A stretch of 64,000 nt of DNA from Zizania palustris (GCA_019279435.1 JAAALK010000289.1:91481023-91545022), one strand, 5' to 3'; numbered from the stretch's first letter, positions 1-12,519 are shown. Translations and numbers: made by a program. The notes: a model not told the origin generated them from the sequence alone.

Positions 1-1330
1 GCTCTTCTTTAGACTTGGAATAAATTAATATATCATCGATAAAAACCACAACAAAGACATCTAGGTATTCATGGAGCATCCTATTCATGGCTTCCATAAA
101 AGCAGCAGGTGCATTTGTTAGTCCAAAAGACATAACCACATACTCAAAATGTCCATATCTAGTATTGAAAGCTATTTTCTCAATATCCTCTTCTCTTATT
201 CGCAATTGATGGTAACCTGATTGTAAATCAATCTTTGAAAATATATTAGCACCTCTTAATTGATCAAATAGATAATCAATACGAGGTAACGAATATTTGT
301 TCTTGATTGTCACTTGATTCAGGGCTCGATAATCCGTACACAACCGTTTTGTACCATCTTTCTTTTCCACAAATAAAACAGGAGCAGCCCAAGGTGATGT
401 GCTTGGTCTAATAAATCCTTTAGCAAGAAGCTCATCTAACTGCTTCTTAAGTTCTACTTGTTCCATTGGAGCCATTCGATATGGAGTTTTATAAATAGGT
501 CGTGTACCGGGAACTAATTCAATACGAAACATTGGTTCTCGCTCAGGAGTAATCCAGGAAGTTCACTAGGAAAAACATTAGGATAATGACACACTACTGG
601 AATATCTTCCACTTGTAGGATGGCATCTTTCCCTTCTATTAATGACCAAATAATCCCAGATTTTAACATCCGTCGGTTAGGGAAAAATCTGCTTAACATA
701 GAAAGTGTGTATGGCGAGGTTTTTCCTTGAAAAACAATCTCCTCTCCTGATGGAGCTTGCACAGTAATTGTCTTCCAAGAACAAGAGATAACAGCTTGGT
801 ATTGGGAAAGCCAATCCATACCAAGAATAACATCAAAGGATTGTAAATCTATCATTACTAAATTAACAGTAAACTCCTCATCTCCAATATTTATAACACA
901 ACCAGGGCAAACTTTAGAACTAGAGATAAGACCACCGGGGATTTAACAACTGTTGATTTTCCAATCGTTTGCACTGGTAGTTTTGTTCTTCTAACGAAGT
1001 TTATCGAAACAAAAGAAAAGCTAGCTCCAGAATCAAATAGGACATGTGCATCAAAAGAATTGACAAGTAAGGTACCTGTCACCACATCATTACGACCTCT
1101 AGCTTCTGTGGTAGGTAAAATATATAACCCAGATGATGCTTGAGATGAAGAGACTCCTGCGGTATGGGAAGATGATCCTCCAATCATCTGTGGTGTCACT
1201 GTCTGAGGAGTCATAGGTTGATGTGACCAATAAGGCCCAGCAGGAATTGTAGGAGGGAGTAAATACTGGGTTGATGGGGTCATTGGACCAGCAATAGCAT
1301 TAGGAGTAGGAGCAGTAGTCAACATATGTG
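1..1330 (-). pseudogene. pol: protease and reverse transcriptase of element A, partial
   Basis: The aspartic protease has FDSGASFSF with its catalytic Asp near 1032-1034 and the later ILGMDWL motif near 820. Frameshifts lie near 940 (before the protease flap) and near 550 (between protease and RT). From about 549 to 1 the RT fingers and palm are open: the STSPWAAPVLF, DYRALN, LPRID, SGYHQLRI and FGLTNAPA motifs are all readable, ending at FIDDILIYSK by the window start. RT copies element RNA to DNA in the cytoplasmic particle. The rest of pol lies outside the window. Confidence 0.87.
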
Positions 1331-1369
1331 CTAATCCTTTAGCAGAAGGAGAAACCTGAGAGGTAATAG

Positions 1370-2512
1370 GTATTGGCTCCCATTTTATAGGACTATTCAG
1401 ATTTTTTCGACATACCACATTTTTGTGGCCTGAACGACCACAAACTGAGCAGTTCCCTTTCCAAGAGCACTCACTCTGCATATGTGGATCACCACATTTG
1501 AAAACACCAAACCATAACCCGGTTTGACCACGGTACGAAACTGGGTGGTGCTTGGAGGGCGTATCTGAGAGGATCCACCATAATATGCTTGACGACGTTG
1601 TTGCCCCTTACTTTTCTTATAATTGGGACTACCACTATTATCTTTCTTCTCATCTTGTCCTTTATGTTGATCTACTCTGTATGTTTGATGAATATTCTCA
1701 GTATACGATTGTTGTAACTCAATTCCAGAGGCTTGTTCTACCATGGTGCGAAAGTCTGTAACAACAAAAGCACCAAGTACATGGCGGATAAAAGGCCTTA
1801 ATCCTTGCCTGAAGCGTCGAGCTTTTTCTGTGTCATCATGGGCTACATGAGGTACAAAGCGTACAATTTGGTTAAAGCCTACTTCATACTCTGCCACTGA
1901 TTTCTGACCTTGGTTATAATTGTTTAGCTCAATTTGCATTTTGTCTAAAAAAGTAACAGGATAGAACCTTCTCTCAAACTGTCTAACAAATTCTGGCCAA
2001 GAAAGTTCTCCATGAGCAACAGTTCTAGCGGACTGCACACCTCTCCACCATATTTGAGCTTCTCCCTTCATTAATTGTATTACATATCTAATCTTGTCTC
2101 GAGGCAACACTTCAAAAGCATCTAATTGCGTTTCCATATAGGCAAGCCAATCTGCAGCCTGGATTGGAGTTCTTGCTCCGTCAAAAGAGTCCAATCTCAT
2201 ACTTATCCATTCACGAAGTGTTACTCCACTATTAACGACCTCAACAGGTATTTGATTTACCACAACTTGTTCAATAGGAGATGCAGGTGCTATGTTAGCA
2301 TTTTCACCATGGTTTACAGGAATACCTTGTCTTAGAATCCTTAACATTTCTTGCATCTCTCTCATGGTAGTCCTTAATTCTGCTTGACTAATACTTTCAG
2401 CTTGAGAAGACTCAACCTCAGCTGATGGTTTCCCATCACCATGATCTGGAACAGTCGTATGACTACAATCTGCCCCACTACCTTGGTCACGACAACACTT
2501 CTTAGGTGGCAT
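1370..2512 (-). pseudogene. gag: gag of element A, frameshifted
   Basis: Structural Gag protein. I place the start at 2512 (MPPKK), the usual start in this group, not the upstream in-frame ATG at 2536. The retrotransposon Gag core (residues about 110-270) contains WW and RRFYP-type motifs. The frame then breaks near 1500 by what looks like one extra base inside the first zinc knuckle. A second knuckle, C-x2-C-x4-H-x4-C (CSVCGRSGHKNVVC), is read in the next frame just downstream. Function (RNA binding, particle assembly) follows from the family. It cannot give a full Gag-Pol today. Confidence 0.85.
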
Positions 2513-2676
2513 AACTTCAAAGTTAAACAAACACACATTAATAATATATCAAACACCCAAACAAAACAACTTATAAAACAATTCAGACACAACAAATAAA
2601 AAAATGTAAGCCCATTCCCATCCTATGTGTGCATGTGTGTCACTTTTAAACTCTTATCAAAGGATCTAAAGCCTAG

Positions 2677-2688
2677 GCTCTGATACCA
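2677..2688 (-). other. Primer binding site of element A
   Basis: The minus strand reads TGGTATCAGAGC, the usual match to the 3' end of plant initiator tRNA-Met. It lies four bases inside the LTR edge and about 165 bp before the gag start. Confidence 0.85.
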
Positions 2689-2692
2689 ACTT

Positions 2693-4483
2693 TAACACCC
2701 TACTTTTCTAATCAACAATTAACCACCCAAAACAAAAAAAATGGCAATAACTCCTCTGTAATTGTGAGGTCATCCACCCACAGTCACATGCAGTTTATAA
2801 CTTATCACCAAAAAGATATCAACTTGATCAAAACTCACAGTCATAAACATTTCTATGACTAAAAACCCCACTGGTTTAAAAATTCAAATTATTACAACAC
2901 AAACTACATATTACAAATTACAACTATTTCAAACATGGTTTCATTTATTATCATAGATGGTGAAGTGATAAGTGCCACTACAAATCCCGTAACCCAAAAG
3001 GTAGAATCATCGAGCAAACACACCTGAAATAGAATTAAAAAAGTGAGACAAGCTCAGCAAGTAACAATTATGAATATAAACCTATATTACTCATTCACAA
3101 GTTGTTTTGCAAATAACCAATTGCTTCATCCAATAATTTTCAACATGCTTTTATCAACTATCATGGCATTGAATTTCACTCCTCAAAATTCTTGTATATC
3201 CAATCATCACATAAATATATGTATGCCATGATGCAATTCCATTTGAGAGTTTATGCTAGATATACTAGCCTCTCATGCAACTCCAATTGAGAGTTTTGTG
3301 CTAGATATACTAGCCTCTCATGCAACTCCATGTACCGGTACAAGTCACGCACGATGGCAGTGACCGGCCTTTATCACCTTATGCAATGCATATGTGCATA
3401 TGTATGCATGTGAATTGACGTCAATTCTTATAATTTCTTTGATGCAACCTAATATCCACAAAATAGCCCACCTGAATATGGATGGACTAAATTTAAAAAC
3501 AACATCTCAAGTTTAATTAACTTGAGAAATAAGTAAGACATGAATATAAACATAACATGTTACTTGCCTTTATACCGGTGTCGACAAAGAACACTATATG
3601 TTTAATTGTGCTCGGAAGGGTTACCACCTGTATAAACACATATTGAGTATTACACGATCAAAGTACAAACAACACCAAAACATTCTTTCTACACTTCTTA
3701 ACGCCGTTTATACGATGTTATTTGGTCTATTTCATAGTAACAAAAATTGATTTTTCTTTAAGAAACAAACATATTTTCAACAATATGTCACTTTGCAAGT
3801 GACAAATATCTCTTCTATTAGATCCCAAAAGGAAAGATAGCATATCAATCTCTTATAATCATTTCATTGAACACATGGTGGATATTGAATAAAAGTGAGT
3901 ATAACCAATAAATTAACCGTGACACTTGACGGGCAAGAGGTTGGTAAACTCTAGAATAAGTAGAGGAAGGGATGGAGACGACCGACAAAACAACAAAGCG
4001 ACAACTAATGGATTAAACGGTAGCAGACTCATACGACAGCGTATGAGAACAAAACAAAAGGAGCAACTGAAGATAACGACTATAGCACATAGATAAGATT
4101 GACAGAACTAAAAACCTGCGGTGGATCGCGAAGATTCAACGGAAAGAAGAAATCGAGAGAATGCTTGAGAGCAAGGAAGAAAAGAGATAGGGATGCACGT
4201 GAGAGCTCTCCAGGCAACTCTAGAATTTGTGAGGAGGTTCTAGCCTCATCCTTTATTTATAAATAAATTAATGGCTGAAAATTGTTGGGCCTACTATGAT
4301 TCATCGGATATCCGAAACAACCGTTTAATACCAAAAATGGAATCGTGTCGATGAGATCTTCGTAACCACGGTTCCCGATCGACCATACGAGTAACAGATC
4401 AAAAAGTCAACTTTTAGGAGAAAGTGGTCAACATTTGGCTTCTTAGATATTTGTTTTTAGATATTTTTTTATGAGATATTACA
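2693..4483 (-). repeat. 5' LTR of element A
   Basis: About 1.79 kb between the PBS and the junction with copia LTR sequence. In element orientation it starts TGTAATATCTC at 4483 and ends GGGTGTTA beside the PBS, so the 3' terminus is TA instead of CA. A TATAAATA box lies at 4254-4261 on the minus strand, giving a short U3 (about 220 bp) and a long R-U5 (about 1.5 kb). A 44-45 bp tandem duplication sits at 3231-3319. The left boundary rests on PBS position only, because the partner LTR is missing. Confidence 0.75.
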
Positions 4484-5158
4484 ACTCCGAAGCCCCACAC
4501 AAGGTTCCTGCTTGTTCACTGTACAAGCAAAGCTTGCGTGTCTAGGCTTCGTCCTTATGTGTTAGGTTCAGAGTCTGTTTTTGTGGCTTCGGTACTGAGA
4601 TGTTCGGAGTAGGCTTCGACAGCTACGTGCTTCACTGCTTCATAGCTTTGCACTAGTTTTCGAACTCTCTTCTGCATAGCTTTGAATTCGAAGGGTTCGG
4701 AGTATACATCTACAACCTTCGCACGTCAACTTCGAAGCAGGCTTCGGCATGTCCACTACGGGCTTCGACACTGCGTACTTCGAAGCCTGCTTCGACAACT
4801 ACAGGCTTCGCACCACACAGGCTACGTCAAGTACCGAACAGGAGACAACGTTGAATAGTAAGACTTCTCATTTTGCGTGCACCCGGATTAAATTTCTGTG
4901 AAGTTCTTTTACTGTGAGACTTGGTTAGCTCATGTGTTAAATGCTTGGTTAGTCTGCCTATTAGCACTGTGTTGGTGTCTTCTCGATTAGGACACCGGTT
5001 GTTTTTAGGCTAGATTCGTTTAGGCTTTGTTGATCGGGTTACTTTTTCCCTGCTTAGTCTGTTGAGGTGTGTTGGGTGTTGGGAGCAGGCCATTGATTCG
5101 AAAGAATTTTTTAGGCGCCCATTCACCCCCCCCTCTGGTCGCTACTTTCGGTCCTACA
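4484..5158 (+). repeat. Copia B 5' LTR, 3' portion
   Basis: It ends TTCGGTCCTACA at 5158, two bases before the PBS. Its left part is separated off-window by the insertion of element A. It closely matches 19421-20043 of the third LTR, including the stretch rich in GCTTCGAAG-type motifs, and matches the middle LTR far less well. Confidence 0.85.
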
Positions 5159-5160
5159 AG

Positions 5161-5172
5161 TGGTATCAGAGC
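5161..5172 (+). other. Primer binding site of copia B
   Basis: TGGTATCAGAGC lies two bases after the LTR end, an exact match to the usual initiator tRNA-Met PBS of plant copia elements. gag starts 52 bp downstream. Confidence 0.92.
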
Positions 5173-5223
5173 TTGGTTAGGGTTTTTCCATACCTTAACC
5201 GGTTCTAAACCCCAGTAGTGATC

Positions 5224-7650
5224 ATGACGTCTCCTGGAAAGGTCCCGTCCTTGGAAGGTTATGGCTATAATTATTGGAAGACTCGCATGCGAGCCTATCT
5301 CATGAGCCAAAGCTCGGACATCTGGGACATTTGTATTCATGCTACTTTCACAGTGTTGCCTGTTGCTGAGTGTGATTCTCCAGATATTATTGCCTAGCGG
5401 TGAATATTTTGTTTTCTGGTTTAGGTCCCACTAAATTTGAGCGTGTGGGCCATCTCACCACTGCGAGAGAGATCTGGGCTACCCTTCAGGCACACCATGA
5501 GGGGACAGCCCAGGTCAAGTCTCGGCTCTATCAGACCTACCGGCGTGAATATGAGAATTTCACACAAAAGCCAGGTGAATCTATTGAAGCGTTGTTTGGT
5601 CGTTTTCAATCGATCATAAACAAGCTTCGGGCCAACAAGGCTGAGGGTGTTCAGTTAGTCTGAGATCATGAGTAGGCGCTCAAGGTTCTCCACAACTTGG
5701 ACCCTAAGATCTGGGAGATCAAGGTATCCTCTATCATTGAGAGCACTTCATATGATACCTTGACAATTTCTGAGTTGTTTAGCAAGCTGAAGGCCACTGA
5801 GGTTGATACCCAGTTGAGATCAAATCTCACTGGCTCTGGATCAAAAACCCTGGCCCTTGCTACACCTTCTACTGACCCCTCTTATGTGAGCTGTGCTGAG
5901 TTCTCCTTGATGTCTATCACTGAGGACCAGCTCGAGTCGTTAGGAGATGATGACCTATGTCTTTTTAACAACCAGGTGCGTCGTGTTTATGACAAGAGAA
6001 TGTTCAAAAGACACGGCACGAAATCCGGGTGCTTTGAGTGTGGTGATCCAGGTCACTTCATCGCTGACTGCCCCAAGCGCACTGGTCACAAGAAGGGCAC
6101 CGGTGGTGGCTTCTATGACTCCAGCAAGCACGACAGCTCTTCCTTCACAAAGGGCAAGCCAAAGACCAGATTCTTCAGAAAGACCCTGAAGGACTACCGG
6201 CGTGAGAACAAGAAGCGTGACAAGGCCTTCTTCGCCGAGATGGAGAACAGCTACTCCAAGTGGTCCACGTCTTCTTCCTCTTCATCGAGCTCAAGCGATG
6301 AGGAGATTGTCATCAGGAAGGGGAAGGACAACGACGATCCGCGAGCCTTTGCTTCATGGCTTTTGGGGACAGGCCGAAGAGCCGCTCACATCAACGCCGA
6401 AGATCCCGCAAGAGCTTCTGCTCAATGGCTCTTGGGGATAAGGAAGAAAAGGGCTCCTCCGATGACTCCGACGATGACGACAATGAAAAGGTATCATCTT
6501 ACGAACGTGAAATCGTTGATTTACTTGAAAGTAATCGTCAGGAGTTAAAATACCAGGAAAAACTGCTTAGAGGGACTAAGAAGAGGATAGATGAACTAGA
6601 GAGTGAGCTTGCCGTGGGCAATGGCAGAATTGAGAGTCTATCTTCTTTCCCTTGCTTGGGTGATAGCAGTGAGTGCCCAAAGTGTGAGGTGCTTCTGTGT
6701 GACCTGACGACTTTGAAGTCCAGGTGCACAGAAAGGGTTGATGAGAGGGACGCTTTGGCCACTGAGCTTGAGAGCGCCCAGCTGGAGCTGAAAGATGCTC
6801 ATGCCACTGTCGTCGTGCCCTGTGTTGATTGCCCATCTCATCTAGCTGTTTTAGCTGAGCTGAAAGCCAAGGGTGATGAGCATTTGAGCGAGTTGGAGAG
6901 AGTTAGAACTGAGCTGGGGCAGGCTAGGCTAGATCTTGAGACACTGTCAGTTCCACCCACTGTCTGTGAGAACTGCTTGTCTCTTAGATTGGAATTGATT
7001 ATGCTTAAAGCCGAGAAGTCTGTCCAGGTTGATAGAGAGTGTGAGACCTGCTTGTCTCAGGTGGAGGTACTAGCTTCTCTGAGAGAGGAGCTAGCTGATG
7101 TCCACAATGAGAACTTTTACCTCCGTTCAATCTTGAGTTGGGTGAGTGCCAGAGAGCCATAGCTCGGCATGATGATCCAGCAGTTTAAGAGGCAGGATGG
7201 GTTTGGGGTAGGCTACACCTACACCAAGGCTGACTTTGAGAGTGCCATTAGCCAGGTAGTGGAGTGGAGTAAAATGACTCCTGAGCAGAGATACCCCAAA
7301 AATCACTCCACTGAGTCTTTCCAGGCTAGTCAGCCCAAGGATGGAGTGTTCCAAGAACAGCCCAAAGCTCCACCCAAGAAGCCCATCTGGGTTCCAAAGC
7401 CCAAACACCTCCGCACTTCTCTTGACTCTCTTCCTGGACCCTCTCACACCAAGAAGACTACACCAAACACCACTAAGCCCAAGAACCCCAAGCCTCAACC
7501 ACATCCCAAGAAGACTACTTACCATTGTGAGTTTTGTTAGAGAGACGGGCATCTTGCGGAGTTTTGCTTCAGGAGGAAGCGGGTTGAGAAAGCAGAGAGA
7601 GCTCGTGGTGGTCAGGAGCAGTTCTAACAGCAGGACGTTAGACTAAGAGT
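5224..7650 (+). pseudogene. gag: gag of copia B, broken
   Basis: The start at 5224 (MTSPGKVPSLEG) precedes YNYWKTRMRAYLMS, the N-terminal Gag signature of this lineage. Breaks: TAG at 5395 plus a frameshift, TGA at 5660, TAG at 5671, a shift near 6435, a stop at 7160 and a TAG at 7537 inside the second knuckle. The first CCHC knuckle (CFECGDPGHFIADC) is near 6032. Then comes a serine/acidic stretch, a coiled coil (about 6500-7150) with four CxxC pairs, and a second knuckle near 7525 followed by an Arg-rich tail. The family role is RNA packaging. It is not translatable as one protein. Confidence 0.88.
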
Positions 7651-7959
7651 TCCTCGACGTGGGGAGAGGCTGGAGGCTAGGCCGCGTCGTGTAGGTGGTG
7701 GTAGAGGAGACGAATTTCATGCCCGTGCTCCAGATGGTGGTGTTCATTCCGGCAGAGCTCCAGGCCATTTTGGTTACGGTCCTGGACCTCGTAGACGAGG
7801 CTTTAGGCAGAACCGAGGACCGCGCTTTGAGTCGCGTGTTGGTCTGAACTCTTATGATGATTTCTGCTTTCCGTCTTTTGAGCAGATGGCTCGACACTGG
7901 TTTAGTTCTTTTGCTAAACCTGGTGCCGGACCATTTTCTCCCCCTTACAACCACTGATT

Positions 7960-9500
7960 GTGCAGGATCGGGGACTGGAGGACGTTTGGATCATGGACTC
8001 AGGATGCTCTCGCCAAATGACGGGACATCGCAGATGGTTCTCCAGGCTTTCTCCCCCGAGCTCCAAGGAATACATCACATTCGGGAACAGTGGTTAAGGG
8101 AAGGTAAACGACATTGGCTCAATTCGCATCTCAGACCATTTCTCTTTGAAGAACGTTGCTTTGGTTGGAAATTTGAACTTCAATTTGATTTCTGTTTTGC
8201 AATTTCTTGAGGATGGTTTGGAGGTTCGTTTTAAGAAGGGCAGTTCTTCTGTGGTTGATTATAGAGGGTCTTTGATTTGCCAGATCTTACCTTTTGGTAA
8301 GGTTTTTCGGATTGACTTCTCTAGTTCTTTTGGCCCTTCTCAATGTTTGATTGCTGGATCCTCCTTTGAGCTCTGGAAGTGGCATAGGAGGTTGGGCCAT
8401 TTGAGTTTTGATCTGCTAGTCAGATTGAGCTCTATGGACCTCATCCGAGGATTGCCCAAGCTTAAGATGGAGAAGGATCTAGTTTGTCATCCCTGTCGTC
8501 ACGGGAAAATGGTTGCCGCTTCTCACTCACCTATGACTCAGGTGATGACTTCGTATCCGGGCGAGCTGTTACACATGGACACTGTCGGTCTAGCTCGGGT
8601 ACGCTCAGTCAGTGGGAAGTGGTACGCGCTTGTGATTGTTGATGACTTTTCTCGATTCTCGTGGGTTTTCTTTTTGGAGTCTAAGGATGAGACTTTTCAT
8701 TTTGTTCATGACCTGATTTTGAAGCTGAAGAATGAGAACAATGGTCGGATGCGAGCAATTCGCTCCGACAATGGCTCTGAGTTCAAGAACTCTCAGTTCG
8801 TCAGCTTCTGCAGTGATCAGGGTCTTGACCATCAGTTTTCTGCTCCTTACACTCCCCCACAGAACAGCGTTGTGGAACGAAAGAACCGCACGCTAGTCGA
8901 GATGACCAGGATGATGCTCGATGAGCACAGGACTCCTAGGCAGTTTTGGGCTGAAGCCATGAACACGGCTTGCTATCTAGCCAACCACATTTTTCTTAAA
9001 GCTTAACTAGGTAAGACTTCATATGAGTTGCGTTTTGGCAGACAGCCCAAGGTGAGCCAATTGCGAGCGTTTGGCTGCAAGTGCTTTGTGCTCAAGAAGG
9101 GAGGGCATTTGGACACGTTTGAGTCTCGTTGCTGGGATGGAGTTTTTCTTGGCTACGCTTTACATTCTCGAGGTTTCCGTGTTTGGAACCTCGATTCCCA
9201 GCAGCTTGTCGAGACTTGCGAGGTTTCATTTGATGAGTATTTGCCTTCATTGACTCCTTCTTTTGAGCTTTCTAGTGATGGTGAGCTCGGAGAGTCCATC
9301 TTCGAGGAAGATGAGGACACTCCAGCTGCTGATGAGGGTGGGCCTTCTGTACAGCCTGCAAAACCCACACCTTCTGAGACTTCGACTGAGGACGAGGGCG
9401 GACCTCTGATCACTTCTTCCACTTCGATCGAGCCCCCTCAGTCGAGTCCAGAGGTGCCAGCTGCTGACTCCGGTGAGGTGACCTCAGATCACTAGGGATC
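7960..9500 (+). pseudogene. pol: protease and integrase of copia B
   Basis: The protease active site reads WIMDSGCSRQMTG, catalytic Asp at 7998-8000; a stop follows about 32 codons later. The pre-integrase HHCC region (KWHRRLGHLS, then CHPCRHGK) starts near 8376. The integrase core has Asp in HMDTVG, Asp in RSDNGSEF and Glu in VVERKNRTL, the D,D-35-E triad. A stop near 9004 splits the core from the C-terminal part, which reads on to a TAG at 9493. The acidic Ser/Thr/Pro linker to RT is typical. Integrase would join cDNA to host DNA. Confidence 0.9.
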
Positions 9501-11153
9501 CCGAGCAGTTCAGCGTGATCACCCTTCAGAGCTCATCATCGGTGATTTGTCTGCAAGAACTTTGCGTTCTTCTATTGACTCACTTGTTGTGTTTGCTGAA
9601 TCTGCTTTTGTTGCATCATTTGAGCCCAGAGATGTTTCTCATGCTCTTTCTGATTCTAATTGGATTAATGCCATGCAAGAAGAGCTTGAAAATTTTGTCC
9701 GCAATCAGGTTTGGACACTGGTTGAGCTGCCACCTGGTTGCAACCTCATAGGCACCAAGTGGGTGTTCAAGAACAAGCAAGGTGAAGATGGGGTTGTGGT
9801 GCGCAACAAAGCTCGACTAGTTGCCCAGGGTTTTTGCCAGAAGGAGGGTATTGATTTTGAAGAAACTTTCGCCCCTGTTGTTCGATTTGAGTCCATTCGC
9901 ATTCTCTTAGCTTTTGCCGCTTCGGAGGGTTTTAAGCTTTTTCAAATGGACGTCAAGAGTGCTTTTATGAACGGGTACATAGAGGAAGAGGTTTATGTTA
10001 GGCAGCCCCCCGGTTTTGAGAAGCCTAAGTTTCCTCGACATGTTTTTAAGCTGCAGAAAGCTTTATACGGTCTGAAGCAAGCCCCCAGGGCTTGGTATGA
10101 CCGGTTAAAGCAGTTTTTGTTGGGGAAGGGCTTTGTGATTGGTTCTGTGGATAAAACTCTTTTCTTGCTCAGAGATGCTTCAGATTTCTTAGTAACTCAG
10201 ATTTACGTGGACGATATTATCTTTTGCGGTACTACTGATGCACTTGTGTCCAAGTTTTCTGAGCAGATGCACAACGAGTTCGAGATGAGCCTCATGGGTG
10301 AGGTCAAGTACTTCTTAGGGCTCCAGATCAAGCAGACCAAGGACGGCACTTTATCCACCAAGGTAAGTACACTCGTGACATGTTGAAAAAAATTGACTTT
10401 GGTGGAGAGCTGAAGCCTCAGATGACCCCAATGGGCATATCTGGGGGTTTGGACAAGGATGAGAACTGCGTCAAGGTCAATGAGAGAGAGTTTCGAGGGA
10501 TGATCGGTTCGCTGTTGTACTTAACGGTGACAAGACCGGACATTCAGTTCGTCGTGGGGTTGTGCGCGTGCTTCCAGTCTTCACCACGCGCGTCTCATCG
10601 GCAGACTGTCAAGCGCATTTTCAGTTATCTCACCTATGCGCCTGATCTTGGTCTTTACTATTCAGCATCATCATCTCTTGATTTATCTGGCTTTTCGGAC
10701 GCTGATTTTGGTAGGTGCTGGTTGGATCGCAAGTCGACTTCCGATACTTGCCAGTTTCTTGGTTCATCTCTTGTTTCTTGGTCTTCTCGAAAGCAATCTG
10801 GAGTTGCTCTTTCGACCACTGAAGCTGAGTATGTAGCTGCTGCTAGCTGCTGCTCATAGTTCATTTGGATGATTTCCACTCTGCGAGATTTTGGGTTGTT
10901 CTTTCCTACCAGAGTTCCTCTGTTTTGCGACAGCACAAGTGCTATTAGTGTAGGGAAAAACCCTTGTCTCCATTCAAAAACCAAACACATTGATGTGCGC
11001 TTTCATTTTCTGCGGGATCAATATGAGAAAGGTGTCATTGACCTTGTTCATGTTGATACCCATCATCAGTTGGCTGACATTTTCACCAAACCCCTAGATC
11101 AGTCTACTTTTGAGCGTTTACGAGGGGATTTGGGTGTTGTGTATCCTTTCTAG
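9496..11153 (+). pseudogene. pol: reverse transcriptase and RNase H of copia B
   Basis: The RT is open from about 9547 to 10350: KARLVAQGF, FAPV, MDVKSAFMNG, LYGLKQAPRAWYD and the catalytic YVDDI are all present. A one-base loss near 10352, seen by comparison with copy C, shifts the frame. RNase H resumes at 10380 and shows SGFSDADF and TTEAEYVAAASCC, then a TAG at 10857-10859 and the C-terminal DSTSAI, SKTKHIDVR and HQLADIFTK motifs, ending at a TAG at 11151. One frameshift and one stop separate this stretch from an open frame. Confidence 0.9.
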
Positions 11154-12519
11154 GATATTTTGCGTCAGTTTTCTTTCTTCTTTACTCTTTTCTTGAGTCT
11201 TTTTGGTGTGTGTTCATATCATACATACTCACATATCACAATTTTTGAGCTTGCTTCTGTTATATGATTGAACTGCTTTACATAGTCTAGCTGGTACATG
11301 CTTTTGATTACTTGTCGATGATCATGCTTTGTTTCAGTTCACTTGATATGTCTCATATCTGTCATATGCATGGCTTTTATGCTTTAAAATTGAAAAATGA
11401 TCACCATTGCTTCTGGTAACTAGCATGTGTAGGCTGAATGCTTTTGCTATCTATTACATGCCTTGTAGCTAGTTCCTTACTTAGATGCAGACATGCAACT
11501 TGGACATCTTTATGCTTTAACATGGAAAATGTGCTATAAAAATGATCAAAATAAAAAATGAAAATTCCATGCCTTTTATGCTTGAATTGAAAAGATCCAG
11601 GCGGGTTTGCTTTGTCGCATTGCATTGTTCTGGACTACTTACCATAGCACTTTGGTATGAACTAGGACAGTGTAGTGTGTGCCAAGACCAATGTCTTAAG
11701 CTTCTCATGGTCCAGTTTTGGCCTAGGCTTGACTTAGTCGGTTAGCATAAGGTTTGACGTGCAAATAACCCCTGGCAAAAATGAAAAATGAAAACGAAAA
11801 AGCCTGAAAATTAAAAAGATAACAAGTTTGTTGAAGCACTTTGTTTTGGACAATGCTTATCTTGGTAAATATCAGTTAGCTTTTGCATCTTATGCTTTAC
11901 CTTGCTTGTCAACTGGAAAATGTGGTGATGCTTTTGTTTGTAAAAACAAAAAAAATGTGTGCTAATGACTTTCTTTAGATATCATCTATTGCACTAATCA
12001 TGCCATGTGTCTTAGACAGTATGTCTTTTGCTATACCTGTTAGATGTTGTAATTGTAGTCAATCATATCTAAGAAGCATGCTTTCTTCACTCCACCTGCA
12101 CCCCAGTTGCATTCTTTGCATATTTTGATGGGGAGTTGCGTTTCAGGGGGAGTCATTTAGTCTCGCTTGATGAGTCCACTTATCAGCAAGGGGGAGAAAT
12201 TTTTGGAGAAGTGTTTAAGGGGGAGTTTTGGCTTTCTCTGGGATTTGTTTCAGGGGGAGTTTTTGTCCCGTTTGTCCTTACTATTTTGATATCCTTGTTG
12301 ATGATTCTAAGATTGCACTCGCTTTGAGCTTTTACTTTTGGTTAACCATAATGACCGCTTCTTGCTTTTGTCCGGCTTTTGGTCATTAGGGTTAAACTTT
12401 TACTTTATTTTCTTCTTCTCTGTTTTCTTGTGCTTTGTTTTCGTGTTTCCACATGTGTTTGCAGGTACTGAGGAACTGATGAAAAGAAGTGTTGACAATG
12501 CACTCATCAAGGGGGAGAT
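11154..12519 (+). other. Copia B 3' untranslated part with purine tracts
   Basis: About 1.37 kb between the pol stop and the LTR. No ORF with a recognisable domain and no envelope-like gene was seen. The first 900 bp are AT-rich. From about 12126 there are repeated GGGGGAG tracts (near 12131, 12147, 12188, 12219 and 12254). The last one, at about 12511-12519, abuts the LTR and is the best candidate for the true polypurine tract that primes plus-strand DNA. Confidence 0.75.

Larger units (their letters stand above)
1..4483 (-). mobile_element. Element A: Ty3/gypsy LTR retrotransposon, 5' part
   Basis: Read on the minus strand the order is LTR (4483-2693), PBS, gag, two zinc knuckles, protease and RT; RT runs off the window at base 1. 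The gag-protease-RT order with an FIDDIL catalytic motif at the window edge marks Ty3/gypsy, probably a chromovirus. RNase H, integrase and the 3' LTR lie outside. The element sits inside a SIRE-like copia LTR: sequence right of 4483 continues a copy whose undisturbed match is at about 19421. The target at the edge reads ACTCC, but the second TSD copy is off-window. Clade is uncertain. Confidence 0.88.

Noticed and set aside
5161..5172. Possible tRNA gene fragment
   Set aside because: The short tRNA-complementary word is the primer binding site directly after an LTR end; there is no cloverleaf around it. The same applies at 2677, 27421, 45779 and 61702.
6538..6841. Several short minus-strand ORFs antisense to copia B gag
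   Set aside because: They are reverse-frame shadows of the coiled-coil region, which has a consistent plus-strand reading with Cys pairs and heptads.
11154..12519. Envelope-like gene expected in some SIRE elements
   Set aside because: No long ORF, signal peptide or membrane segment is present between RNase H and the LTR in copies B, C or D; short ORFs there are in AT-rich untranslated sequence.
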